Translations under genes and position numbers: made by a program
Notes under the pieces: generated by a model
What the model saw: the letters and a program-made list of their open reading frames with translations, nothing else
Database searches by the model: none
Told to the model about the DNA's origin: nothing
Shown: positions 12,107-23,800 of the stretch, piece by piece
How the letters are laid out: each line of letters starts with the position of its first letter
Numbering within the stretch: position 1 is the stretch's first letter
Assembly: GCA_031308135.1 (NCBI GenBank)
Contig: JAHLJT010009419.1
Location: 68,810,550-68,874,549, forward strand
DNA from: Acheta domesticus
Lineage: Eukaryota; Arthropoda; Insecta; Orthoptera; Gryllidae
Length of the DNA stretch: 64,000 nucleotides
Direction: 5' to 3'

Positions 12107-14411
12107 ATGCCTTGTTTAGGCGCAGTACCATCGAAAGTAATGGATTGTCCAGCATGTTTATCAGGGCCTGAGACACCAGTTCGTGAAAGTTCAGCAGACA
12201 AGAAAAGAAGAATAGAGATGGAAAACCTTGAAAGAACAATAACCGCTAGTCTGGAGACATATGCGGAGTACAATTCATTACAGGTTTTCTAGAGTTTGGA
12301 CGAAATGAAGACATTGCCCCTAGAATTTAACACAGAATGGACAGTGCTAATTAGAAGCTCGTCAATATGTTTTATACTCGTAAAAGAAGAATCACAACCA
12401 CAAATAATATGCTCTGTTAAGCTGGATGAAAAATTGTGTGTTTTTATCCATTACAGGAGTGTGTTAATTACACAAGTAAAAAATAAGTTGTTACAAGCTA
12501 AAGTAGATAATGTTAATGATTTACAAGATATTGTAAATGAATAGGTACCACTCACGTTTTGTTAATGAAGTGGGCATTACTCGTAATGCCAGTGATTTGC
12601 CTGCCTTGGCATTAAACATATTTCACTCGTTGAAAGAAATTTTGACCAAAAAAGTGAGACATTGTCATTTTTAAAAGTGCAAGTGGGTCTTCTGAATGTC
12701 CACCGAATGTGTGCTAGTTATTCCGAAGAGTTTTTAGTTTTCTGCAGTTTGATAAAATCTATTTCACCGCACGCATATAATTTCATAAGATCGTCTAATT
12801 TCATTATTTTGCCCTGTGAATCAACTGTGAAGTCTCTCAACACTATAATTTCGGCCAGCCCACTTTTTAAACAAGATTTCTCCATGTTACTTCAGTATTT
12901 ACGGGGAAAATTTTCATTGTTAGGGACCGATGACAAAACTAATTTTACTGATAGATGAAATCCATGTGGATAATAAAGGAGGGAGCATAGTGAGTGCTAC
13001 CATTGACAGTAGAAATAAATCTACAAAAGCATGTGTATTTATGGTTTGCAGCTTGCATTCTTCTTATAAAGATGTTGTACATATTATACCTGTGTACCAA
13101 CTGACCGGTGAACAATTACACAATTACATTTAACAAATAGTAATTGGTTTGGAGGATGTAGGATTTGAAGTTTTTGGAGTGATATCGGACAAGAATTTCG
13201 TCAATGGAAAAGCTATGTCCTTATCTGCAGACCCATCTGACTTAAAATGTGCATATGTGCATCCCAAAAACAATGATAGGATCTTGTTCTTTTTTTTTTT
13301 TTTGATTCGGTGACTTACTTATATGCATTCCAAATAATTGGCTGAATGACAGTGATCAGGTAATATTTTTTTCCTGCTTTTGAAGGTGAAACCACTGAAA
13401 TCAAGCACACAGCCTCTTTTCAATATTTGAAGCAAATGCATTGCAGAGAAGCCTCATAAATTAAGAATGGTTATGGTCTTACTTTAAAAGCTCTCTATCC
13501 TTCATCATTGGAGAGACAAAGTGTTAAATTGGTGCTGTCTATTTTTGACAGTAAGATTTCCATTGCTCTAAAGGAACTGAGTTCTAAAAAGCAATTAACA
13601 AATTGGGCTGACAGACACATTTTTAGAAGTGATTTGCAGATGGTAGGATATTGTTTATGTTGAAAGTCCCCTTAAAGGGTTAAAGAAAAGAAATTTATTT
13701 CAGCAACCAATCACTTCAGTTGACGGGCATCAAATAAACTTTCTCGTTCAATTTGCTAAGTGGCTGGAAACCTGGCAAACAACAAAAAGTACGGGGCAAT
13801 TAACAACTCAGACTTACACGGCTCTTTTACACACAACCAAAGGATTAGTGGAAGTGACCAAGTATTTACTTTCACAGAAGAATTTTAACCAGTATTGCTT
13901 GCAAAATTCCAAACGAATAAATTAGAGGAGATATTTGGCAAGAGTCGTCAGCTTTCAGGTAGAAATTATCATGTGTCGGTGAGACAAATATTGGAGTTCG
14001 AGAAGAAACTAAGACTGCAAGGTATTTTTCTATAATAAAAAATAAAACTGGGGAAATAAATGTAGGACTAAGAAGTTCAGAATTGGGTTCTTTTGTCATA
14101 CCAGACTCGAAAGCTGACATCTCTCTTCCTGCATTTGTCGAATCCCTAGACGTTGACGAGGACGATATTGAAGAATTGGACGAGGCTAAGTGGCCAATTC
14201 TTATTTATATTGCTGGGTACTGTTCCCGTGGTACAATAAAAAAATGAATGGTTGTGAGTATTGTAAAGTCGTTTTACAAAAAGATGAAATTGACTCTAAC
14301 GAAAGGCTTGTATTGGCAAATGACAAAGGTGGGTTAAAGTATCCATCTGAAGACAGTAAATTGTGTGGCATGTTCTTATGTGATTGTGCAGATATTATTT
14401 TCATATTTTGA
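12107..14411 (+). pseudogene. P-element-like transposase, decayed
   Basis: Frame fragments follow the order of a P-element/THAP9-type transposase. In order: a possible end of a THAP domain (GAVPSK near 12119); a middle block with HAYNFIRSS and a LLIDEIHVD segment near 12940; GLEDVGFEVFGVISDKN at about 13147; a CIPNNWLNDSDQ piece near 13325 in another frame; ALYPSSLERQSVKL near 13489; QTYTALLHTTKGL near 13812; FGKSRQLSGRNYHVSVRQIL near 13935; and an IAGYCSRG..C..C tail near 14208. At least six frame changes or stops separate these, so no active enzyme can be made. No terminal inverted repeats were found. The motif order makes the family call solid. Confidence 0.88.
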
Positions 14412-17378
14412 GAATGATTTCTTAAGGATAGCAAATCAGAAAAACATTTTGGTATGTTGCGTTGAAAAAAACATTTCTCGAGTTTTTAGTGGTCAGGATT
14501 GTAGAAAGCACAAAACAGAAAACATTATTAAATATATTTAGGAATTTTTGTTAACATTATTCTAAATAATTATGTTAGTCAAAAGAATGATGTTTTTACA
14601 AGGCCCAATATAGACTGTATGTTATACTATGTTAGTGCAGTATTTATGAGTAACTGGATGTAACTATTTAGTGGAAATTAATTTCATTAAATTAGAAATT
14701 AACATGCCACTACAAAATTCACCATCTTTAAATTATTCGTAATCGATTTTTATTAACCATTCTTATATTTATATTCTTATATTGACAGTGGTGTTTTGTC
14801 AGGTTTTTTCCAAACCCAAAAGGATAAAACAAATCTATTTGGATTTCCGTAAAATTTCAATATAATAAATAACTGTTTTACTACAAACTTAATTGTTACT
14901 TGATATCTCAGCTCAAAATCTAGCATTCGCCATGATTTTGCTTCTGTACTTTTCCAAAATATTTTAAATCGTCTATTCTGTAAAAATAAGGCGCGCGTAT
15001 GTGTGTATTAATGTAGGAATATGTATGCATGTGTATTGAGAAACTACTCAAATATTTTTGTTTTCAGATTTGTTACACAAAATATGTATTGTATAATACA
15101 TGTAAATTGTGATAAATTTTTTTCAAAAATAAATTAACATTTTAAAAATTAATTAAAGTGTATTTTTATTAAATTCTGATTCTAATTTTGTTGATCGTTG
15201 TAGGAAAAGTTTATTTTTTTCTTTCAAAGAAACATTTTCTTGAAATAAAAGGAACATATTTCTAAAAATATAAATTCTTAAATTGTCGTTAATAAAATCA
15301 GTTGGTTGGAAATTAAATGCCAGGGAGAAATACACTGTGCTTTTGAAATACTTTTGCTTTTTGTTTAATTACAGAATTTTTTTATATCTTTCTCTTTTCG
15401 ACATATCTGGGATTAAAATCTTAAATAGTCTCTTGACTTCTTTCTTCGTCCTGTCCTCTAGAACTGATAGGCTTCAGAGTAGGCTTTGCTTTTTATTAGA
15501 CTCCTAATGAATGAGTGCCAAATATCTTAATTGTTTTTATTTTACTAGACGAAAAATTGAAGGCCCGCGTTAGGAATCTTTGGGGGCTTGTGTTTGGCAC
15601 CAGCGTGTTTTTATTCCAATTGCCAATTGGATTTTTACAATTTAGTAAACATAATTTACATCACCCTACACTAATAGCTTGTAATGCCCCCTTCAAAATA
15701 GTGTAATGGTTAGATGGCTTACCGATGAAGTAGCGAAATCAGGCAACCGAGAATAAGCACTTCAAAAATCGTTGCTTTTCACTGTTTGCACAAATGGCCG
15801 ATTGTCCGGCAACAAATGAAGACACTACCGCTTGACTGCGTTTTGTTCTTTCAAAGAACTGCTATTTTTAGTACTTTTCCAATAGGGAATATCACTCTAA
15901 AGAGCTATAAATCAAGGGGTACGCATTAGAAGCCGAACCCGGTTTTGGGTACTTTAATCGTTCGAAAAATACCAGTGTTCATAAATGTAGCCCCAAAAAT
16001 ATTCGTAATTTTCTAGAGAGTGGGTAGTAAGAACTTAAACACTTACAAAATCAAAATTTGATACAATTTAATGTATTGTTTTTCAATTCAATTTTTTCAA
16101 TTATTTCAAATGTAATATAGAATTATTTAAAAATATAAATAAATATTGCTCATCATAAACACTTGCTAGCAATACTGATTCCGATAAAAAATAAAAAAAT
16201 AACATTTGTACCAAATCTTCAATTCTCGAGTACCTTTATGCATTCCCAAGTTTTAATGAGTGTTTGGGGTCATTTGTTGCGGCGCAACACACGTTTTGAT
16301 AGCCTTGATGCTAGAAGTGAACAGGTGATTTTACACAAAGTCTTGAAGGTCCAGTAATTCTTACGGCGCGGCGTCATAAAAGTATACCTACACAAACAAA
16401 AAACTTTTAAGTTCGTGTAGGAAGAGGAAAACCTCCAACGAAGAAAGATCTCAATGCCTACAAGAAAATCGACATATAAATCGTATTTTAACTGTAAGTC
16501 TGCGACTTCCTACATCTGACACTTACCACCCAGAGGTAATAGTGCAGCCCTCAAAGTCAAAGGTTAAATATTCTCTATGGGATCTAATTAGGGACGTCCC
16601 CATGGTGAAAAAGTTCCACCATGGAAGTTCCAATTACACTATCCAATCTTTTATAAATAAAGGTTGATGGCATCACCAAAAATAACAGAGTAGGTCTTGA
16701 CTTCATCCAGACAGTAATGCAGACTTATATTTTGAAGGAGTGTTGTTGCAGAGGTTATTGTTCTTGAAAGTTTCACTATCCCTTGACATTTTAAATGTGA
16801 AATCACTAAGACGATGATGAAGTACCCATTGATTTTTTCGGAGAGGGGGCACAAAACTATTTTGTGTTTGGGGACCCCACATTACCTATCTTCGGGCGTG
16901 TCCATGGGTACAGTAAGTATTGCAAGTGCTGCATGGCACGGAAAGAACGAGATTTCTTTACTTTATTCATTGATTGAGGAATATACGACAAAGGAAGGGA
17001 ACAAATATAACTGACCTACAGGACATAAAGCAAGTTTCAAAAGTTGCGAACTACAATAACATTAGGATTCTTGGCATCTACAGTGAATCGTATCAAATAT
17101 TACTAGTGATTATTATTTCGTTAAGTTTTCATATAATTTAATCTACATAAGAAATATATTAATATATCTCTGAAGACATGAGATGATGCTCGCGACTAAC
17201 ATTCTTGGCCAGTGTTTTTTATAACATTCACCATTTTTTACTAAAATGCTAACTGATGGTTTATGACGTGCTTTCAACAAGCATGGCAATAGATTTTGAA
17301 AAAGAACCCAACAAGGGTCGAAAGTGAAAGGCGAGAAAGTGAAAATAAATTGTTTTAATGAAATATTTTAGTGCCGTT
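14412..17378. other. AT-rich intergenic DNA, no recognised gene
   Basis: Mostly A/T-rich sequence between the P-like fossil and the 3' end of the receptor gene. The open frames here are short, biased in composition and match nothing I know. A small perfect palindromic block (CCATGGTG..CACCATGG) sits near 16600. Confidence 0.6.
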
Positions 17379-17384
17379 TTTATT
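17379..17384 (-). terminator. Poly(A) signal of the ionotropic receptor gene
   Basis: Reads AATAAA on the minus strand, about 155 bases past the receptor stop codon, with no closer candidate. Confidence 0.5.
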
Positions 17385-17537
17385 AAGGCCAGAATTCCAT
17401 TACAGTTAATCAACATAATATTCTGGTCGTTCTTTTTTAATAAAACCCACTCCTCGTTAATTCCGCCAAGACACATTAATCAGCCCTCTAACCTCGTCAA
17501 GACACATTAATCAGGCAGATGCTTACGCTCTGAATGT

Positions 17538-17811
17538 CTACTCGTAATAAGGAAACGGACGTGGGCGGACGCGTCGCGAGTAGGCGCGTGCGACGCGCTC
17601 CACCGCCAAGGCGAGTAGCGCCGCCGCGGCGCCGGCCATCAGCGCCGCCACCGCCGCCGCGGGCGCCGCGTCGCTCGCCGTCGCGCTGCGGAAGGCAGCC
17701 CTCGTGGGGCGCGCCGCCGCCGCCATCGCCGCCGCCCCCGCGCGCGCCCCCGGCGACACCACGCGCCGATACGCTTGCGACAGCAGCCCGTTCTCGCGCA
17801 GCTGCAGCACC
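17538..17811 (-). CDS. Ionotropic receptor last exon (TM3 and C-terminus)
   Basis: Encodes [18 protein letters not shown], an Ala-rich linker, a third membrane segment ([20 protein letters not shown]) and a basic tail [12 protein letters not shown] ending at TAG (17538-17540). L-x-E-x-G-L followed by a final membrane helix and an R/K-P-F-P-type end is typical of IR75-like receptors. The exon begins with one base of a split codon, whereas the previous recognised exon ends in phase 0, so a small exon (about 35 residues, the end of S2) is missing between them. The acceptor gacgtggtggcgcag has no pyrimidine tract. Confidence 0.83.
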
Positions 17812-20800
17812 CTGCGCCACCACGTCACGTCACACACCACACCAGAAACCACATCACACCACACCTTACCACACACCACGCCACGCCATACTCATTACGA
17901 ACCTAAACAGCTCCTCGCGCTGATGATGTACCCTGCGCCGTCACACTACATTACACCACGTCACACCACATTACACCACACTACATCACATTACACCACA
18001 CCACACCACATTACACCACGTCACATCACACCATACTACATCCACACCACACCACACCACATTACATCCACACCACACCATATCACTTACCACATCACAC
18101 ACACCACATCACCATACCACACACCACATAACACCACACAACACTATATACCACACACCACACCATATCACACACCACACCACTCCACGCCACGCCATAC
18201 TTAATACGAACTTTATTTAAACAGCTCCTCGTGCAGATGGTGTACCCTGCGCCTCCACTCCACTCCACGTCACAGCACGCCACGCCACACCACGCGACGT
18301 CTAGCCACACTCAATACGAACCTAAGCAGCTCCATCTTGAGCAGCTGCAGCACTCCGCGCTACCACGCCACAGCATGCCACGTCACGCCACGCCACGCCA
18401 CATACGCCCAATACGAATCTATGTAGGTAGCTTCTTGCTCAGCTGCAGTACCTTGCGCTACTACACCACAGCATGCCACGGCACCCCACGTCACACTCGA
18501 TACGAACCTAAATAGTTCCTTCTCATGCAGCTGCAGTACTCTGCGCCACCACACTACACCACGCGACACTCGAGTCATACCTAAACAGCTCTTCGCACAG
18601 CTTAAGTACCCTGCGCAACCACTCCAATCCGCACTTGTTTCTAAACAACCCCTGTTCAAGCAGCTGCAGAGCCGTGCCTCACCACATCGCGCTACGCCAT
18701 TCTCAACACGTGTCTGATAAGCTTCGTCTCGCGTAGATATGGCACATTGCCCCACCCCACACTTTCTATACGTAATGGACACATTTCTGGCAGTATGCAG
18801 GAATATGGCAGTTAATACAACACATCTGTTACATTCATTATGGTTTGAAGCCAGAAATATTATTTTTTTAACTTGATGGTTAAAATTGCTTTTATCTAAG
18901 TGTAGAAAACAGGCGTAGCAACAGACTTTTTGGAAGGTCCTGCTCTGAATATACTGTAATCAAGGAGGAATATTCCTCCAAAGTGTAATAATCTATTGGC
19001 AGATTTAATTACTCTTTTGTATCCAAAACAACTAATTTCGACGAGACCGAATTAAAGATAAATGAAACTATTTTACTGGAAGCGCTTGCTACTCAGTGAA
19101 ACCAAAAATCATCTATTCAAGAAATCACTTCACAAAGCTTCCTGCTGTAGCGGAGGAGTGAATAAGTTAATGAAAAGGCGATTGCACGGAGTTCTGTGAA
19201 ATACCATACCGTCACGTTCGGGTGAACCATCGCTTCATGCAAAGACCTGTAGCTCTTTTGATCTGAACCCCACTTAACACAATCTGCTGTGAGCATGTGA
19301 GTGAACGCGTCGGCGGCTGACCTGTGCTGATGGGATGGGGGCCCCGAGCCGCCCGGACCTTAGTTCGGGTGCTCTCAGTTGGGTTTTTGGCTTCGTCGTG
19401 GCGGTGGTCCAATACTCTGGGCATAGAGGAGGGACTTGGCGTCCCGGCGCATGTGAGTGGCGCGTCGTCATACACGCGATATTGACTCCGGTACTAGCCC
19501 GGATAGCTAGTAGCTCTGAGCTGGTAGAGCGGCCCTAGAGGCGATATTGACTCCAGCACTAGCTCGGATAGCTAGTAGCTCTCAGCTGGCAGAGCGCCCC
19601 TACCCAGGCATTGAATGGGGAGGTTGCCGTGAAGGCAAACTGGGCACCGGCCGGATCCGGTTACTGTCGGTGTACTGTGCGTCGGCGGGGGGTGAGGATA
19701 AAGGCTAGCGCCTAGGGGCCCACCCCGGGGACTTGTAGAACAAGACGTGGTGTGGGGTTGTAAACCACGTTGGATTCCACTGACCTGTGTGCCAAGAGCT
19801 CCGAGTAAGGGCAGTTGAGACGCATGACGCCAGACAGCGTCTCCACGATGCTGTCCTGAGGGATGGCCGCCAGAAGGCAGGGCAGCCGCTGCTGCATGCC
19901 CTGCCAAAGCCACACCAAGGCTTAAGACGGCGGTTATGGCCAAAATTTCGGCCAAAATTTCGGTCGGCCGACGTCGGACGTTTGCGTCCGATAGTCCGAT
20001 TAGTTCAAACACGTGCTATTAAATGGAAGGGGGCAAAATGAACCCGAACGACCTCTTCCGACAGCCTCTGGAAACATCGACCGTCGAAGTTCTGTTGCAT
20101 TTGATTTTGTCGTTTCCATTCGCTCAAAATCAGCTGGAGAGTCAAGGCCAACTGCAATGCCAAGACGACCTGCAATACATTTAGATAGACTTGGTACAAA
20201 CACATGTCTTGAGCGTGATTCTCTCAAATGTTTCAATAAACTGCGAAATTATGGGAATATACACTCGATTTCGGGTATAACATTTGGCTATTTTTCGGAT
20301 GAAATAAGTCGGAAGATTTCTCCCGCAGTTGTCCGATAGTGAGCGACCGATATTTTGGCTGCACTGTGACCGTAGCCCACGGGCCCAATACGCCCGATGC
20401 GTGCAGGCAGCCCTTGGGTCGGCTGCAGATCTGTCGCTGCAGTATTATCCATTGTGGGAACAATGAAGTAGGGAACAGTAATGATAGATTTGCCACTGGC
20501 GCAAGGCAGGTTCATCGAGTGTGGGTTGATGGGTCGGTGCCTAGCTTTAAGAGCCCTACAGGCGAACAAGCTGTGCACGCGAATCTAACATGTTCGGCTT
20601 GAAAATCTGTCGCCGCAACTGTCTCCCCAGTGCGAGAACAATGGAGCAGGTAAATACGAAGACTGATGTACAATCGGAGCGAAGCAGGTTTATCAAGCAT
20701 GGCTTCCCTTTAAGGGTCCCACATATGAAGCTGTGATATTTAGCCTTGCTCGTGCCAGTTGCAAATCTGAATGCTTAGGCTTCTGCGGCCGGAGTCAGAT

Positions 20801-23800
20801 GGCTGTCTAGGAGACGCTGCGACTTAGGCACAGATGCAAACGATTCGGCCATCATACTGAGACCTTGCATTTCGCTCTGAGGAAGGTCGCAGTATGATAC
20901 ATTACTAGCTTTTCTGGAAGAACACTAGATCTTAAAAAGGAAAGTCTTGTTAGAAAGTAGCTATTCTAACGTCATTTGAAGCGTCGATGGCAAAGTATGG
21001 ATGTGCCGACCCACGCCACACATATGTAACCAGTAATAAACACTGTGTCAGTCCTCAAATCTTAATTAATGTTTAACAAAGCCTATGCTTCGGCTTGTTC
21101 CTTACAACATAACGCTACTGGATTTCCTGAAAGAGAGCTGTGAAAACATTATATTATATATTTTTGTAATATTCTTATGGACTTCTGTGTTAAATTTATT
21201 GTCATTTTCGTTAAAAGAATCACGTTAAGTAAAAAACGTTTGTTCAGGTAATTCTACTTTCTAAATCTCGACCTTCAAAATTGTTCCTTGGGAACCTCAA
21301 TACTTCGAAATAAATGATAACTGGAACTTCTGAAGATTCGAGAAGTGCCAAGGTTTGTTGTGAAGTGCAGATTGACTCATGATTGTTGCATATACCAGGG
21401 AATCTAGAGAGATGCAAGATGATGATCTTTTGCGAATTAACACGTGGTGGGAAAATTCATATAACCAAGTTAGACATGTGTTAGGCAGGTAGCAGGCCGT
21501 CAATAGCGGTGTTCGAATTCTCTTTGACGGCTTCAGGACGTGACTAGCTGAACATTGGAACATGAGTTGCGTAACAATCAGTGGAAAATGGCACATGTGT
21601 GACTTCATTGTACGAAATTTATCACCCCATACTCTTTGCCAAAAGGTAATAGTAGTTGATTCCACATGACTTAGAAGTTTGTATCATTTACTCTTATAGC
21701 ATTTTCCATTCGTTGCACTCAAACCCACCCTAGTGTAGGGCAAATACGTCATCGCTCCGCAACAGTGTTGCCCCACACGCGTGAAGGGCAGCCACGAGGA
21801 TTCCGAAACTGAGTCAGTGCGGGTGCGATACCCAATGAGATTATAGACAGCCGTTCTTGGTCTGCCACACTGACAGAACTCGAAAAATAAGAATTTTGGA
21901 ATTGTGATTGTTATAATTTTTATAATAAAAATTATTATTTTAACATATCTAGTACGAAGTCGTTTGGTAATTCTTTTCTCCTTAATTCAAGTATTAAAAC
22001 TAATAACGTGTGATTCTTTATTTGAAAATTACCTAAAACTTCAAAAGCGAAATTTCATTTCTCGATATTTGCCAGTGATCGTTACAGTACACTAGATTTC
22101 GAACCGAAAGGCTTCTGCAGAATTATTTGGTTATTGAAAACTATAAATCATTCCTCTGCTGACCACGGCACGGTGCAGATCGCGCTCCGCTCAGTAGTCT
22201 TGGTTCAGTTACAACTGCGGTGACCGAGGTGACTGTGCGATGTGATTCAACAGTGTTTCTCAGCAGTGATATTGAGTGATATTCTGTATTGTTCTATAAG
22301 TAAAGCAACAACCAACAAATAGTGCAACGATTCATCCGTTAAAATGAGTGTGGAAAGTGCCCCCACTGGGGGGCTACTTGAAACCTCAGGGTTAATTGTG
22401 CAGTCAATGGAAGTGATCAATGAAAATCCAAACGGCGGTGAATTCTACGGACAGGCGTTCCCATCGCCATCAGTGGGCGTCTTTTCACCACCACCGCCAT
22501 CACCACCGCCACCACCATCACCGCCTCCACAAACAGTGGGTGAACATCAGGAAAACGCATCACAGAACGTGAGTTCAAACGGAAATGCGTGCTCCGACTC
22601 AAACAAGAGAAAAAGGTTTGGCATTGACCATGGTTCAGATGAGAATATTAGATACAACGTACCAGTAAGTTCACGCTATGATTTGCTTCGAAATTTAGAC
22701 AATAGTGATAATTTTGTAAGTGATAAAACTGTAAAAATTCCACCAATATTCATTCATAATGTTAACAACTATGGATATCTACTTCTAGTTAATGACCTTA
22801 AAAAAGTAGCCAAAACGAGTTTACTATTAAACACCAAAAAGATTTTTACCAAGTGAACTTTGTAACAATTGAAGACTACAGAGGTTATAGAAAATTTTGT
22901 GATGGAAATAATATACAATATCATTCCTTCAGAGGACCCCTATCATTCTAAGCTCTCAGTATAATTCATGGTATAACCTGTAGCCTACTCTCAGAAAGAA
23001 AATATTTGACGAATTAGCAAGGCTTACGTATCCAGTAACTGGCGTAACAAGGCTATATAGTAAAAATAGAGAACCTCTATGGTCCTGTGCAGTAGATTTA
23101 ATGAATACTGAACATGCTAAATCAATATTTAATGAAACTAAACTATTCCATTCTGTAATTAAAGTACGGATGCGAAGCGCTCCAAACAAGGTAATACAGT
23201 GTAAGCGTTGCCAGAGATTCAAACACACCCAAGCTAACTGTAAACTAAATCCAAGATGTGTTCGTTTGTGATGGATCACATCATTATTCGCAATGTAATA
23301 GATCAAAACGAGAACAACCTATTTGTTGTAACTGTGTGAAAACCACACAGCGAATTATCGTGGCTGCAAAAAATTCAAAGAGGCAGAAAGAGGACGAAAG
23401 CAGTGGCAAGACCATTACAACGCTCAAACTTCTGATAAAACCACTGGGAGTAGGCAACCTTCAGTGAGGCCGCCACCAGTTGATAACATTCAAACCTTCC
23501 CCCCGCTGAGTAATGTAAATATGCCTTTGCCTTCTCAAAGTTACGTAAATCCAAATTCAAATTGGAGAAACCAAAGCCCCAATAATGCTAATAATTGCAA
23601 TTTAATTAGCACAATAGTAAATCAAATATTAGCAATAATTGTTCCTCAGTTACAAACAATGATTCAATCGTTAGTTCCTGCTCTTATTAATGGCATTAAA
23701 TAATAATAATGATGATGTGAGGTTATTAAACTGGAATGCCAATGGCATAAAACGCCAAACAAACTCATTCATTCACTTCTTAAATGAAAATAAAATAAAA

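Noticed and set aside
17534..18515. Plus-strand frames rich in Pro/Arg/Thr/His over the last receptor exon and the CACAC array
   Set aside because: Antisense to a recognisable receptor exon, or translations of a minisatellite. No domain visible.
17900..18770. CRISPR-like array (short repeats with spacing)
   Set aside because: The setting is a eukaryotic nuclear genome; repeats are degenerate, spacers are themselves repetitive, and unit similarity to the receptor exon explains the array.
19572..20012. 146-residue minus-strand frame rich in Ala/Gly/Pro, considered as the missing receptor exon
   Set aside because: No S2-lobe motif and no in-phase junction pair; composition alone explains the openness.
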